From Pseudomonadota bacterium (GTDB taxonomy: Bacteria; Pseudomonadota; Gammaproteobacteria; Burkholderiales; Burkholderiaceae_C): DNA of 45,502 bases. The stretch lies in assembly GCA_031119395.1 (NCBI GenBank), contig JAVHYA010000041.1, positions 1 to 45,502 on the forward strand, read 5' to 3'. Both the position numbers and the translations under genes were made by a program. This document shows, piece by piece, positions 28,442-37,483 of the stretch (position 1 is its first letter; each line of letters opens with the position of its first letter). The notes beneath the pieces are model-generated. The model searched no databases. It was not told the origin of the DNA and saw nothing but the letters and a program-made list of their open reading frames with translations.

Positions 28442-30621
28442 CGCCGACGCGCAGAACGCACGCCAGGCACTCCGGTGACGATGCCCAGCACGTGCGCCAG
28501 CCGCGCGGTGTCGGCGATCTCGACGGTGAAGGTCATCCAGGCCGTGCCCTTCACCGACTGCGTCTGAACACCGATGACGTTCATTTTTTCGCGCGCGAAC
28601 ACATCGGAGATGTCGCGCAACAGCCCCTGCCGGTCGGCCGCCTCCACCGACACGTCGACCGCGTAGACCGAGTCGCCCGCGGACTTCTGCTGACCCCACT
28701 CGACATCGATCACCCGCTCCGCGTCACGCACGGCCATCATGCGGAAGTTGCTGCAATCGGCGCGGTGGATGCTGACCCCGTGCCCGCGTGTCACGAAGCC
28801 GCGGATCGCGTCGGGGGGTGCAGGCCGGCAGCACTTGGCGAGCTGTGTCATCAGCGACGACACGCCGACCACCAGCACCCCGCCCTTGCCGCCATCGTTC
28901 ACGCGCGGCTTGCGGATCAGCGGCGCCTCTTCCGCCGGCGTGGTCTCCTGCGGCCGCAGGAGGTTCTCGATGTTGCGCAGCGAGAACTCGTCCTTGCCCA
29001 CCACCTCGAAGAGATGGTCGGCCGAGCGGAAGCCCAGCTGGGACGCCAGGTCCTCGAGCTTGAGCGCCGTCTTGCCTTCGCGCTGCAGCAGCCGCTCGAC
29101 CGCTTCACGGCCGCGCGCGATGGTCTCGTGCGTGGCCTGCGCGTTGAACCAGGCGCGCACCTTCGCGCGCGCCCGGTGGCTGGCCAGGTAGCCCAGCTCG
29201 GGGTTGAGCCAATCGCGCGACGGCCCGCCTTCCTTCGCAGCAATGATCTCGACCGTCTGGCCGTTCTGCAACGGCGTGTTGAGCGGCACCATGGCCCCGT
29301 CGATGCGCGCGCCCCGGCAGCGGTGGCCGAGCGTGGTGTGGACGGTGTAGGCGAAGTCCACCGCCGTCGCACCCTGCGGGAGTTCGACGATGGCCGCGTC
29401 GGGCGTCAGCACATAGATGCGGTCGTCGAACAGGCCCTGGCCCTGCTGGCCACTGAGGTCTCGCTCCCATGCCAGAAGCTGCCGCAGCACGGCGATCTTG
29501 GCGTCGTACTCGCCCCCGGCCCACACGCCCGCATACCCGCGCGGCCCGGCCTCCTTGTAGGCCCAGTGCGCCGCCACCCCGTGCTCGGCATGGTCGTGCA
29601 TCTCCTCGGTGCGGATCTGGATCTCGATCGGCTTGTCGGCCCGGCCGCCCACCGCATCGCGGACCACCGTGTGCAGCGACTGGTAGCCGTTGGCCTTCGG
29701 CCGCGCGATGTAGTCGTCGAACTCCTCGACGATGGGCTGGAAATGCGAATGCACCCAGGCCAGCACGGCGTAGCAGTCCTTCACGTCGGGCACGATCACG
29801 CGCAGCGCCAGGATGTCGAACACCTGGTCGAAGTCCAGCGACTTGCCGCGCATCTTCTTGACGATGCTGTAGATGTTCTTGGGCCGCCCCTGCACGGTGG
29901 CGCGGATGCCCTCGCCCTCGAGCCCCTGCTCCAGCCGCTCGCGCAGCTGCGCCACGTAGCCTTCGCGCTCGATGCGCTTCTCGTCGAGCAGGCGCGCGAT
30001 CAGCTTGTAGGTCTCGGGTTCGAGAAAGCGGAACGACAGGTCCTCGATCTCCCACTTGACCTGCCAGATGCCGAGGCGGTTGGCCAGCGGTGCGAAGACC
30101 TGCAAGGACTCGCGTGCCAGGCTCTCGGGCACCGGCTGCTTGATGGCGGCGGCGTGACGCAGCGTCTGCAGCCGCGACGCCAGCCGCAGCATGACCACCC
30201 GCAGGTCGCGCGAGAACGCGAGCAGCATCTTGCGCACGTTCTCGGTTTGACCCGCGGCGCCTTCGTGCAGGTGCACGGCGCTGCGCGTCTGCTTCTGCAC
30301 CTGCACGAGCTTGGTGGTCTCCACCGCCAAGGACGCGAAGTTGTCGCCGAAGACCTTGGCGATGACCTCCTGAGGTCGATTCAGGTGCTGGCACGAGTAC
30401 ACGAGATACGTCGCCGCCTGCATCGCCTCCGAGCCGCCCATCGAGGCCACGATCGCGGCCACCGCATCGGCATGCTCGAGAGTGTTCTCGCCGGTGTCGA
30501 GCACCTCGTCGGCGATCAGCGGGGCGGCAAAGAGCCGCGCGCGCTCCAGCATGTTCGCCATCGCGGGCGCCTGCGCTGTGGCGGCCGACAAGGCGTGGTC
30601 GGCAAGGGCGGGCTCGGACAC
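28438..30621 (-). CDS. relA: RelA-type (p)ppGpp synthetase
   Basis: Makes the alarmone (p)ppGpp at starved ribosomes. Order: pseudo-hydrolase (HD) domain in which the expected HDxxED region reads VYSCQHLNRP, so the metal ligands are missing; synthetase domain with GRPKNIYSIVKKM and acidic EFDD at 300-303, the mark of synthetase-only RelA rather than bifunctional SpoT; TGS domain (DRIYVLTPDAAIVELPQGAT); zinc-finger-like CCRPAPPDAI; C-terminal ACT domain. The GTG at 30621 has AGAGAG 7 nt upstream. 727 aa. A 29-nt gap from the alpha/beta hydrolase suggests co-transcription. Confidence 0.95.
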   Translation of the reverse strand: MSEPALADHALSAATAQAPAMANMLERARLFAAPLIADEVLDTGENTLEHADAVAAIVASMGGSEAMQAATYLVYSCQHLNRPQEVIAKVFGDNFASLAVETTKLVQVQKQTRSAVHLHEGAAGQTENVRKMLLAFSRDLRVVMLRLASRLQTLRHAAAIKQPVPESLARESLQVFAPLANRLGIWQVKWEIEDLSFRFLEPETYKLIARLLDEKRIEREGYVAQLRERLEQGLEGEGIRATVQGRPKNIYSIVKKMRGKSLDFDQVFDILALRVIVPDVKDCYAVLAWVHSHFQPIVEEFDDYIARPKANGYQSLHTVVRDAVGGRADKPIEIQIRTEEMHDHAEHGVAAHWAYKEAGPRGYAGVWAGGEYDAKIAVLRQLLAWERDLSGQQGQGLFDDRIYVLTPDAAIVELPQGATAVDFAYTVHTTLGHRCRGARIDGAMVPLNTPLQNGQTVEIIAAKEGGPSRDWLNPELGYLASHRARAKVRAWFNAQATHETIARGREAVERLLQREGKTALKLEDLASQLGFRSADHLFEVVGKDEFSLRNIENLLRPQETTPAEEAPLIRKPRVNDGGKGGVLVVGVSSLMTQLAKCCRPAPPDAIRGFVTRGHGVSIHRADCSNFRMMAVRDAERVIDVEWGQQKSAGDSVYAVDVSVEAADRQGLLRDISDVFAREKMNVIGVQTQSVKGTAWMTFTVEIADTARLAHVLGIVTGVPGVRSARRR

Positions 30622-30650
30622 GGACAGACTCTCTGAAACCAAACGAACAC

Positions 30651-31607
30651 TCAATCCAGAAGAAAGGACACCACGACGGCGCACTGGCGCGGGTCGACGA
30701 AGGTCGGCGCATGGCCGACGCCCGCGAACTCCACGAGCCTGGCCTTCGGCCCGCGCTCGCCCATCTGCCGGGCCGTCGCCGCGGACAGCAGGTCGGACTC
30801 GGCGCCGCGCGTGAGCAAGGTGGGGGCACGGATGCCGTCGTAAAGGGCCCAGGTCGCCGCTTCGGCCTGGGCGGCGATCTCGGGCGTGATGGCACGGATC
30901 GCGACGGCGATGGCGGGGTCGTAGTGAAGCACCACGGCCCCGTCGCCCACCGCCGCTGCTGCGTCGTCGACCTTGGTGCGCCCATCGCCACTGCGCGCGC
31001 TCGCCGGCACCACCATCGGCGCCGACAGGGCCAGCCACTGCTGCGGCGTGTGCGGACCGAAGGTGGTGGAGAGCTGCCACATCGCATCGGCCGCGGCCTG
31101 CACGCTCGCGTAGCGGCCGCCCTGCCCCACGTAGCGCGCGATCCGCGCGATCGCCTCGGCCTCGATGGCGGGCCCCACGTCGTTGAGCACCAGCTTGCCC
31201 ACCGGCGCGGCGAGCGGCAGCTCGGCATGGCCCGCAAGCACCATGCCGATGAGTCCACCCATGCTGGTGCCCACCACATCGAGCCGTTCGATCGGCTGCG
31301 CGGCATGCAGCTGCGCGATCAGGGCCACCATGTCGGCCGCATACTGCGGCACCTGGTAGCCCATCGGGTCGGCGAGCCAGTCGCTGCGGCCGCGGCCCAC
31401 GACATCCGGGCACACCACGCGCAGTCCGCGCCCGGCATGCGCCAGCAGGGCCTGTGCGAGCACATCGAAATCGCGCCCCTGGCGCGTGAGCCCGTGCAGG
31501 CACAACACCACATGCGCGGCAGACGGGTCGCCCCACTGCCAATAGGCCATGCGGTGGCTGCCTTGGGCATCGGCGCAAGCCACGAATTCGAGTGCCGGTT
31601 GGGTCAT
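30651..31607 (-). CDS. Alpha/beta-fold hydrolase
   Basis: 318-aa hydrolase with an oxyanion HGLTRQG motif, nucleophile Ser115 in VVGTSMGGLIG, acid residue in RGAESDLLSA and catalytic His in VGHAPTF. Substrate unknown; esterase, lactonase or a dienelactone-type role are all possible. No signal peptide, so it acts in the cytoplasm. It starts 67 nt from the divergent 3-hydroxybutyrate dehydrogenase and runs into relA. Confidence 0.88.
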   Translation of the reverse strand: MTQPALEFVACADAQGSHRMAYWQWGDPSAAHVVLCLHGLTRQGRDFDVLAQALLAHAGRGLRVVCPDVVGRGRSDWLADPMGYQVPQYAADMVALIAQLHAAQPIERLDVVGTSMGGLIGMVLAGHAELPLAAPVGKLVLNDVGPAIEAEAIARIARYVGQGGRYASVQAAADAMWQLSTTFGPHTPQQWLALSAPMVVPASARSGDGRTKVDDAAAAVGDGAVVLHYDPAIAVAIRAITPEIAAQAEAATWALYDGIRAPTLLTRGAESDLLSAATARQMGERGPKARLVEFAGVGHAPTFVDPRQCAVVVSFLLD

Positions 31608-31674
31608 GTCCAGGGGTCCGTCTTGCTGCGGATAATCGCGCGGTTCATCCTAATTGATCCGGAGATCGCTCATC

Positions 31675-32445
31675 ATGCTCAAAGGCAAAACTGCCCTCGT
31701 GACAGGGTCCACCAGCGGCATCGGCCTCGGCATCGCCAAGGCCCTGGCGCAGCAGGGCGTCAACATCGTGCTCAACGGTTTCGGCGACGCCAAGGGCCCG
31801 CAGGCCGAGATCGAAGCACTGGGCGTGGCCACTGCCTACCACGGCGCCGACATGAGCAAGCCGACCGAGATCGAGGACATGATGAAGTTCGCGGCCTCGA
31901 AGTTCGGCCGCGTCGACGTGCTGGTCAACAACGCGGGCATCCAGCACGTGGCGAAGGTCGAGGACTTCCCGGTCGAGAAGTGGGACGCGGTCATCGCGAT
32001 CAACCTCACCAGCGCCTTCCACACCACGCGCCTGGCGATCCCCGCGATGCGCGAGGCCAACTGGGGCCGGGTGATCAACATCGCCTCGGCCCATGGCCTG
32101 GTGGCGTCGGCGCAGAAGTCGGCCTACGTCGCGGCCAAGCACGGCATCGTCGGGCTGACCAAGGCCGTGGCACTGGAAACCGCGACCACCGGCGTGACCT
32201 GCAATGCCATCTGCCCCGGCTGGGTGCTGACGCCGCTGGTGCAGAAGCAGATCGACGACCGCGCCGCGCGCGAAGGCATCAGCGTCGCGCAGGCGCAGGT
32301 CGACCTGCTGGGCGAGAAGCAGCCGTCGCTGCAGTTCACCACCGTGGACCAGCTCGGCGGCCTGGCGGTGTTCCTGTGCTCGCCCGCGGCGGACCAGGTG
32401 CGCGGCGTGGCCTGGCAGATGGATGGCGGCTGGACCGCGCAGTAG
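31675..32445 (+). CDS. bdhA: 3-hydroxybutyrate dehydrogenase
   Basis: SDR enzyme oxidising D-3-hydroxybutyrate to acetoacetate with NAD, the step after PHB depolymerisation. Motifs: TGSTSGIG near the N-terminus, NNAGIQHVA, Ser138, Tyr151 and Lys155 in the YVAAK segment, and CPGWVLTPLVQKQI, which is characteristic of bacterial D-3-hydroxybutyrate dehydrogenases. The ATG at 31675 has GGAG upstream; a TTG at 31654 is a poorer start. 256 aa. Confidence 0.9.
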   Translation: MLKGKTALVTGSTSGIGLGIAKALAQQGVNIVLNGFGDAKGPQAEIEALGVATAYHGADMSKPTEIEDMMKFAASKFGRVDVLVNNAGIQHVAKVEDFPVEKWDAVIAINLTSAFHTTRLAIPAMREANWGRVINIASAHGLVASAQKSAYVAAKHGIVGLTKAVALETATTGVTCNAICPGWVLTPLVQKQIDDRAAREGISVAQAQVDLLGEKQPSLQFTTVDQLGGLAVFLCSPAADQVRGVAWQMDGGWTAQ

Positions 32446-32552
32446 ACACGGGCTCCGGCGCTCCGGGCCGCGTCACGGCACGTCGTTCGCCGCCAGCAGC
32501 GCAGCAGGAGGCACGGGCCCCCTGAGGCGAGCCCGGCGGCGCCCGCATCCGC

Positions 32553-33266
32553 CTACTTGAGCTGCACCGATCCCGAGACGTTGACCACCACCGTGGTCTT
32601 GCCGGCCTCGACCGGGATCGGCGCATCGGCGGCCGAGAAGGACTTCGCCTCCGCCGCCATCATGCGCGGGCGGATCGGGCCGCCCTCGTTCGCATTGACC
32701 GACACCTCGCGCAGGGTGTAGCTGCCGAAGCCGAAGTCCTTGGCCAGTTCGGCCGCCTTGCGCTTGAAGTTCTCGATGGCCTGGGTCTGCGCCTCGCCCT
32801 CGGACTTGAGCCGCTGCTCGCGGCTGAGCGCGAAGCCCACGTTGCCCACGCTCAGCGTCGTGATGCGGCCTGCCGCGCGCGTGATGCGCGGGAAATCACG
32901 CCCCTCCAGCACCAGCTCGGCGCTGCCCTGCCAGCCATTGATCTTGCCGTCGCGCGTGTAGCGGGGCGACAGGCTGAAGTTGCCGGTGCGCACGTCCATC
33001 TGGCCGGGCTGCGCGTCCTTCTTGGCCTCGGCGAGCGCGGCGTCGATGGCGGTGCGCAGTTGGTTCTGCACCGTCGCGGCATCGGTGGCGTCGCGCGTGG
33101 TGACCAGCGTCATGTTGAGCAGATCCTGCTGCACCTCGACCGTGCCGTTGGCGGACAACTGGAGCACGTTCTGCGGCTGCGCGGGCCCGCTGTTCTGCGC
33201 AAAAACGGCGCTAGCGCCCGCCAGTGCTGCGCAAGCAGCTATCAATTTAATAGCATTCAAAACCAT
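32553..33266 (-). CDS. SIMPL-domain (DUF541, YggE-like) periplasmic protein
   Basis: 237 aa with a signal peptide (residues 1-23, likely cut after VFA) and one SIMPL domain spanning the rest (LSANGTVEVQQDLLNMTL, SLSPRYTRDGKINGW, VSVNANEGGPI). The family is periplasmic or membrane-linked; the E. coli member lowers oxidative stress, but the mechanism is not known. Codons 5-22 of the signal peptide are a dispersed repeat in sense orientation: palindrome GCT ATT AAA TTG ATA GCT gives AIKLIA, and the GC-rich tail gives ACAALAGASAVF. The Cys at 12 is preceded by IAA, but the hydrophobic run before it is too short for a convincing lipobox. Confidence 0.88.
   Translation of the reverse strand: MVLNAIKLIAACAALAGASAVFAQNSGPAQPQNVLQLSANGTVEVQQDLLNMTLVTTRDATDAATVQNQLRTAIDAALAEAKKDAQPGQMDVRTGNFSLSPRYTRDGKINGWQGSAELVLEGRDFPRITRAAGRITTLSVGNVGFALSREQRLKSEGEAQTQAIENFKRKAAELAKDFGFGSYTLREVSVNANEGGPIRPRMMAAEAKSFSAADAPIPVEAGKTTVVVNVSGSVQLK
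33192..33254 (-). repeat. Dispersed palindromic repeat, copy 7 (forms a signal peptide)
   Basis: Minus-strand core GCTAT-TAAATTG-ATAGC (33254-33238), then TGCTTGCGC, GCGGGCGCTAGCGCC and GTTTTTGC. Order and spacing match copy 5 in nnr. It lies wholly within the first 25 codons of the SIMPL gene. Confidence 0.85.
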
Positions 33267-33333
33267 GATCTCCCGTCGAATGGATGAAGGAACGCGCGCC
33301 GGCTTGGGCGCTGCGGGGTGCGGATGCCCGCGG

Positions 33334-33699
33334 CTACTGCCGCGAGCCGACCCAGGGAAAGAGCGCCCGCCAGCCGCCCCCCGAATTCTGCGGGGTCGCG
33401 CCGTGCGGTCCGGGCGCAGAGGCCGAATCGGCCGTCTGCGTGGCGTCCGGACGCGCCGACCATTGGCTGCGAACCTGCTCGCGCAACTGCGCGCGCTCGG
33501 CCGGCGTCAAGCGGCGGCCCGCCACCGCCTCGTCGTGCTGGATCTCCTCGCGCTGCTCGGCGCGATGGGCGGCCACCGCGGCGCGAACCTCGTCGCGGCG
33601 TGGGCCGCCGACCTTCAGGAATTCCGCCGACGCGGCAACAGGCAGGGCTGCACCCAGGGCCAGGATGAAGGGGAACAGGGGCCGGGAAGCCAAGGGCAT
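33334..33699 (-). CDS. Hypothetical small exported protein
   Basis: Not recognised. From MPLASRPLFPFILALGAALPV it has a clear signal peptide (cut near ASA), followed by a charged helical stretch (RRDEVRAAVAAHRAEQREEI, TPAERAQLREQVRSQW) and a low-complexity tail ending WRALFPWVGSRQ. The start is uncertain: ATG 33699 begins at the signal peptide, but ATG 33717 and longer in-frame starts up to 33780 exist and none has a good ribosome site. Divergent from ompR and 67 nt before the SIMPL gene; both are exported. Confidence 0.65.
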   Translation of the reverse strand: MPLASRPLFPFILALGAALPVAASAEFLKVGGPRRDEVRAAVAAHRAEQREEIQHDEAVAGRRLTPAERAQLREQVRSQWSARPDATQTADSASAPGPHGATPQNSGGGWRALFPWVGSRQ

Positions 33700-33782
33700 C
33701 GGAGGGTGTCGGTGCATCAGGACATCCGACTGTGCCACCGCTGCGTATCTCCTCGACATCGCGTCCGCGAGCCCAGGCAAGT

Positions 33783-33860
33783 TTTGTAACTTAGTGTCAG
33801 ACAGGGGCGTTTTCGGCCGAGATGAGGACGCAACGCCTTCAGAATCGCCGCTGTTACAAA
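33783..33860. promoter_or_regulatory. Inverted repeat upstream of ompR
   Basis: TTTGTAAC (33783-33790) and GTTACAAA (33853-33860) are perfect inverted copies 62 nt apart in the 105-nt region before ompR. The TGTAAC/GTTACA core resembles half-sites bound by OmpR-family regulators, so autoregulation is plausible. Confidence 0.4.
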
Positions 33861-33885
33861 TTCATCCCTGGGAACTGTTGCTCAA

Positions 33886-34617
33886 ATGACTCAAGCACCC
33901 GCCCGCACCGACAAGATCGTCATCGTCGACGACGACGCCCGCATCCGGGACCTCCTGCGCCGCTACCTCACGCAAGAGGGCTTCGAGGTCATCGTCGCGG
34001 AAGACGGCAAGGCGCTGAACCGGATTCTCCTGCGCGACACCGTCGACCTCATCGTGCTCGACCTGATGATGCCGGGCGAGGACGGCCTGTCGGTCTGCCG
34101 CCGCCTGCGCGCCGCCAACGACCGCACCCCGATCATCATGCTCACCGCCAAGGGCGAGGACGTCGACCGCATCGTGGGCCTCGAGGTCGGCGCCGACGAC
34201 TACCTGGGCAAGCCCTTCAACCCGCGCGAACTGCTGGCGCGCGTGCATGCCGTGCTGCGCCGCCGCCCGCCCCAGGAGGCCCCGGGCGCCCCCTCCACCG
34301 AGAACGAGACCGTCAGCTTCGGCCCCTTCGAGTTCGACCTGGGTTCGCGCACCCTCAAGAAGGACGGCGAAGAGCTGTCGCTCACGACCGGCGAATTCGC
34401 GATGCTCAAGGCGCTGGTGCGCCACCCGCGCCAGCCGCTGTCGCGCGAAAAGCTGGCCCAGCTGGCGCGCGGCCGCGAGTTCGAGCCCTTCGACCGCAGC
34501 CTGGACGTGCAGATCTCCCGCCTTCGCAAGCTGATCGAGTCGGACGCTGCCGCGCCGCGCTACATCCAGACGGTGTGGGGCGTGGGCTACGTGTTCGTGC
34601 CGGACGGCACCGCCTGA
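33886..34617 (+). CDS. ompR: OmpR-family response regulator
   Basis: Receiver domain (10-125) with acidic pair D16/D17, phospho-acceptor D59 in LIVLDLMMPGEDG, and Lys in KPFNPRELLARV; then a winged-helix DNA-binding domain (about 145-240) with RGREFEPFDRSLDVQISRLR and YIQTVWGVGYVF. The RSLDVQISRLR recognition helix matches OmpR closely. It pairs with the histidine kinase starting 82 nt downstream. In relatives this pair controls porins and osmotic response; targets here are unknown. Confidence 0.93.
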   Translation: MTQAPARTDKIVIVDDDARIRDLLRRYLTQEGFEVIVAEDGKALNRILLRDTVDLIVLDLMMPGEDGLSVCRRLRAANDRTPIIMLTAKGEDVDRIVGLEVGADDYLGKPFNPRELLARVHAVLRRRPPQEAPGAPSTENETVSFGPFEFDLGSRTLKKDGEELSLTTGEFAMLKALVRHPRQPLSREKLAQLARGREFEPFDRSLDVQISRLRKLIESDAAAPRYIQTVWGVGYVFVPDGTA

Positions 34618-34699
34618 TCCCGTGGCGGCCCACGCAGGATCGCGCGGCCCCGACACGACGCAGCCCAGTCCCTTCGGCGAGGAGGGTGCGTCGGTCACG

Positions 34700-36115
34700 A
34701 TGCCCAGCCCGCTGGAGCTGACGGAGCGCGTTCGCCGTCGCAACCGGCTCCGGCTGGGCTTCAGCCTCTTCTGGCGCACCTTCTTCCTGCTGTCGCTGCT
34801 GTTGATGGTCTGCATCTTCGGCTGGCTGCAGACCTTCCGCGCCTTCGAGGACGAACCACGCGCCGTCCAGACCGCGCATCAGATCGCGTCACTCGTGAAC
34901 CTGACGCGGGCGGCGCTCGTGTACTCGGACGCCATCACCCGCGTGTCGCTCATCAAGACGCTGGCCGACCAGGAAGGCGTGCGCATCCTGCCGCGCGAGC
35001 CGAACGACCGTTTCGAGGCCTACACCAGCGGAACGCTCGACCGCCGCGTGACCGAGGAACTGATGGATCGCCTGGGCGAAGGCACCACCATCGCCAGCCG
35101 CGTGAACGACGACGCGGGCCTGTGGATCGGCTTCACCATCGACACCGACAACTACTGGCTGCTGCTCGACCCGACGCGGTTCTCGCGCGTGGGCGGACGC
35201 ACCTGGCTGACCTGGCTGATCACCGCCGTGGCGCTGTCGCTGGCCGGCTCGGCCATCATCGCGCGCTTCATCAACCGGCCGCTCAAGCAGCTGTCTCGTG
35301 CCACCTCGCAGGTGCGCGAGGGCGAGTACGAGGCCAATCGCCTCGACGAGCACGCCCGCACCGCCGAGATCCGCGCGGTGAACATCGGCTTCAACCGCAT
35401 GGCCGACCAGCTCGCCAAGATCGAGCAGGACCGGGCCGTGATGCTGGCCGGCATCTCGCACGACCTGCGCACGCCGCTGGCCCGGCTGCGGCTGGAAACC
35501 GAGATGAGCGTGGCCGACGAGGACGCGCGCGCCCACATGGCGGCCGACATCTCGCAGCTCGACGCCATCATCGACAAGTTCCTCGACTACGCCCGGCCCG
35601 ACCACGTGCAGTTCAAGCCGGTGCTGCTGCGCGACGTGATCGATGCCTGTACCTATGCCGTGCAGGACTACGAGGACGTCGAGATCAAGGTCGACGTCGC
35701 CAAGGACCTGGCCGTGATGGCCGACGACGTGGAGCTCACCCGCGTGATCTCCAACCTGCTGGAGAACGCGCGCCGCTACGGCAAGACGCCCGGCAAGGAC
35801 GTGGCGCAGATCAACATCCAGGCCCAGGCGCACAACGACGCGGTGCTGCTCAAGGTGCGCGACCACGGCGCCGGCGTGGCACCCGCCCTGCTCTCGCAGC
35901 TGACCAAGCCCTTCTTCCGCGGCGACGTCGCGCGCACCTCGGCCGCCGGGGCCGGGCTGGGCCTGTCGATCGTGGCCAAGAACATCGAGCGCATGGGCGG
36001 CACCTTCGCGCTCACCAGCACGCCCGGCCGCGGCTTCGCGGCGCACATCCGCATGCAGCGCGCCTCCACGCAGGCCGCTTCGGCCAACAAGGACGAGTCG
36101 CCCGAGCCGGCCTGA
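34700..36115 (+). CDS. envZ: EnvZ-like sensor histidine kinase
   Basis: Inner-membrane kinase for the upstream OmpR. First membrane segment at about 27-43 (FFLLSLLLMVCIFGWL), periplasmic sensor loop to about 165, second segment near 168-187, HAMP linker (INRPLKQLSRATSQV), phospho-acceptor His254 in AGISHDLRTPLARLR, and HATPase boxes NLLENARRYG, DHGAGV and GAGLGLSIV. I chose ATG 34700 because AGGAGG lies 13 nt upstream. An in-frame GTG at 34622, just after the ompR stop, would add 26 residues and has no ribosome site. Confidence 0.92.
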   Translation: MPSPLELTERVRRRNRLRLGFSLFWRTFFLLSLLLMVCIFGWLQTFRAFEDEPRAVQTAHQIASLVNLTRAALVYSDAITRVSLIKTLADQEGVRILPREPNDRFEAYTSGTLDRRVTEELMDRLGEGTTIASRVNDDAGLWIGFTIDTDNYWLLLDPTRFSRVGGRTWLTWLITAVALSLAGSAIIARFINRPLKQLSRATSQVREGEYEANRLDEHARTAEIRAVNIGFNRMADQLAKIEQDRAVMLAGISHDLRTPLARLRLETEMSVADEDARAHMAADISQLDAIIDKFLDYARPDHVQFKPVLLRDVIDACTYAVQDYEDVEIKVDVAKDLAVMADDVELTRVISNLLENARRYGKTPGKDVAQINIQAQAHNDAVLLKVRDHGAGVAPALLSQLTKPFFRGDVARTSAAGAGLGLSIVAKNIERMGGTFALTSTPGRGFAAHIRMQRASTQAASANKDESPEPA

Positions 36116-36120
36116 TCTCG

Positions 36121-36180
36121 GGCACCGAATCGGCCCGCAGCGCCCGCGGGACGGGCGCAAGCAGCTATCGATTCGATAGC
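36121..36180 (-). repeat. Dispersed palindromic repeat, copy 8 (envZ/ispF convergent junction)
   Basis: Minus-strand core GCTAT-CGAATCG-ATAGC (36180-36164), then TGCTT and a hairpin at 36158-36140 identical over 19 nt to the hairpin of copy 5, then TGCGGGCCGATT. It fills most of the 76-nt gap between the two stop codons and may act as a bidirectional terminator. Confidence 0.85.
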
Positions 36181-36191
36181 GTCCCGACCTG

Positions 36192-36695
36192 TCAGCGGTG
36201 CAGCAGCACGGCGGCGCGCGCCTCCATGGCGCGGCCCTCGCCCACCGGGCCGAGCTTCTCGGCCGTCTTCGCCTTCACGTTGACCTGCGTGGCATCGAGC
36301 CCCAGCAACTGCGCGATGCGCGCGCACATCGCCGGGATGTGCGGCGCGAGCTTGGGGGCCTGCGCGACGATGGTGCTGTCGACATTGCCGATCTGCCAGC
36401 CCGCCGCCCGCACGCGGCGCGCCGCCTCGGCCAGCAGCACGCCCGAATCGGCGCCGTGGAAGCGGGGGTCGGTGTCGGGGAAATGGCGGCCGATGTCGCC
36501 CAGCGCCGCCGCGCCCAGCAGGGCATCGGTGATCGCATGCAGCAGCACGTCGGCATCGGAATGGCCGAGCAGGCCGGTCGTGTGCGGGATCTCGATGCCG
36601 CCGAGCACCAGCCTGCGGCCGGCCACGAGCTGGTGGACGTCCCAGCCCTCGCCGATGCGGAAGGGAAAGACGCTGGTGTGGGTCGTTGTGTTCAT
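36192..36695 (-). CDS. ispF: 2-C-methyl-D-erythritol 2,4-cyclodiphosphate synthase
   Basis: Fifth step of the MEP pathway: cyclises CDP-ME 2-phosphate and releases CMP. Homotrimer with zinc ligands Asp19 and His21 in GEGWDVHQL and a His in the [12 protein letters not shown] loop; [12 protein letters not shown] and [11 protein letters not shown] are typical. 167 aa. The ATG at 36695 overlaps the ispD stop (ATGA), the usual ispDF arrangement. Confidence 0.97.
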   Translation of the reverse strand: MNTTTHTSVFPFRIGEGWDVHQLVAGRRLVLGGIEIPHTTGLLGHSDADVLLHAITDALLGAAALGDIGRHFPDTDPRFHGADSGVLLAEAARRVRAAGWQIGNVDSTIVAQAPKLAPHIPAMCARIAQLLGLDATQVNVKAKTAEKLGPVGEGRAMEARAAVLLHR

Positions 36696-37405
36696 GACGA
36701 TGGGGGTGGCCGGCCGGCCAGCACGGCCGCCGCGAGCGCGAAATCCTCGGGATAGGTGACCTTGAAGTTCCGCGCGCTGCCGGTGACCAGGCGCGGCGCG
36801 GCGCCGCTCGCCTCGATGGCGCTGGCCTCGTCGGTCACGCCCTCGCCGGCCTGGTCGATGGCGGCGGCCAAGGCGCCGATGCGGAACATCTGCGGGGTCT
36901 GCGCGAGCCACTTGTCGCTGCGCCCGAGCGTGGCCGCCACGCGGCCGTCGGGCGTGGCGGCCTTGAGCGTGTCGGCCAGCGGCAGTGCGAGCAGCCCGCC
37001 GACGGCGTCGCCCTCGCAGGCGGCGATCAGTGCCTCGATCTGCGCCGGCGTGACGAGGCAGCGGGCGGCGTCGTGCACCAGCACCCAGTCGCCGGCGTCG
37101 GCACCCTCGGCCAGCAGCGCAGCGAGCCCGTTGCGCACGCTGGCCGCGCGCGTGGCACCGCCGACGCGCAGCAGGCGCTCGCCCGCGCGGGGGAAATCCG
37201 GCAGCACGCGCTGCACCAGCCCGTCCTCGGGGGCCACCACGAGCGCGATCGTCGCCAGGCGCGCGCCGAGCGCCCGGAAGGCATCGAGCGTGTGGCCGAC
37301 CAGTGGCTGCCCGGCGAGCGGCTCGTACTGCTTGGGCCCCGCGACGCCCGCCCGGCTGCCGATGCCGGCCGAGGGAATGAGGACGTGGAAGCGCGGGGAC
37401 GGCAT
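36692..37405 (-). CDS. ispD: 2-C-methyl-D-erythritol 4-phosphate cytidylyltransferase
   Basis: Third step of the MEP pathway: joins MEP with CTP to give CDP-ME. Motif [20 protein letters not shown] binds [16 protein letters not shown] and the C-terminal [19 protein letters not shown] are family features. 237 aa. Divergent from mfd across 128 nt. Confidence 0.96.
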   Translation of the reverse strand: MPSPRFHVLIPSAGIGSRAGVAGPKQYEPLAGQPLVGHTLDAFRALGARLATIALVVAPEDGLVQRVLPDFPRAGERLLRVGGATRAASVRNGLAALLAEGADAGDWVLVHDAARCLVTPAQIEALIAACEGDAVGGLLALPLADTLKAATPDGRVAATLGRSDKWLAQTPQMFRIGALAAAIDQAGEGVTDEASAIEASGAAPRLVTGSARNFKVTYPEDFALAAAVLAGRPPPSS

Positions 37406-37462
37406 GGGGTCGTGAAGGCGGCGCCGGGCTGCTGCGGCGGCGCCAGCGAAGAAAGGGGCGCC

Positions 37463-37472
37463 ATTCTAAAAT
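37463..37472. promoter_or_regulatory. Overlapping divergent -10 boxes (ispD / mfd)
   Basis: The 10 bases ATTCTAAAAT read TAAAAT on the plus strand (37467-37472, toward mfd) and TAGAAT on the minus strand (37468-37463, toward ispD). Neither has a strong -35. If both are used, polymerases would compete for the same site. Confidence 0.45.
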
Positions 37473-37483
37473 CCGGTCCTTCG

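Noticed and set aside
33228-33240. Lipoprotein reading of the SIMPL signal peptide (IAAC)
   Set aside because: Only four or five hydrophobic residues precede the Cys, and a good AxA-type site (VFA) follows, so a type I signal peptide is more likely.
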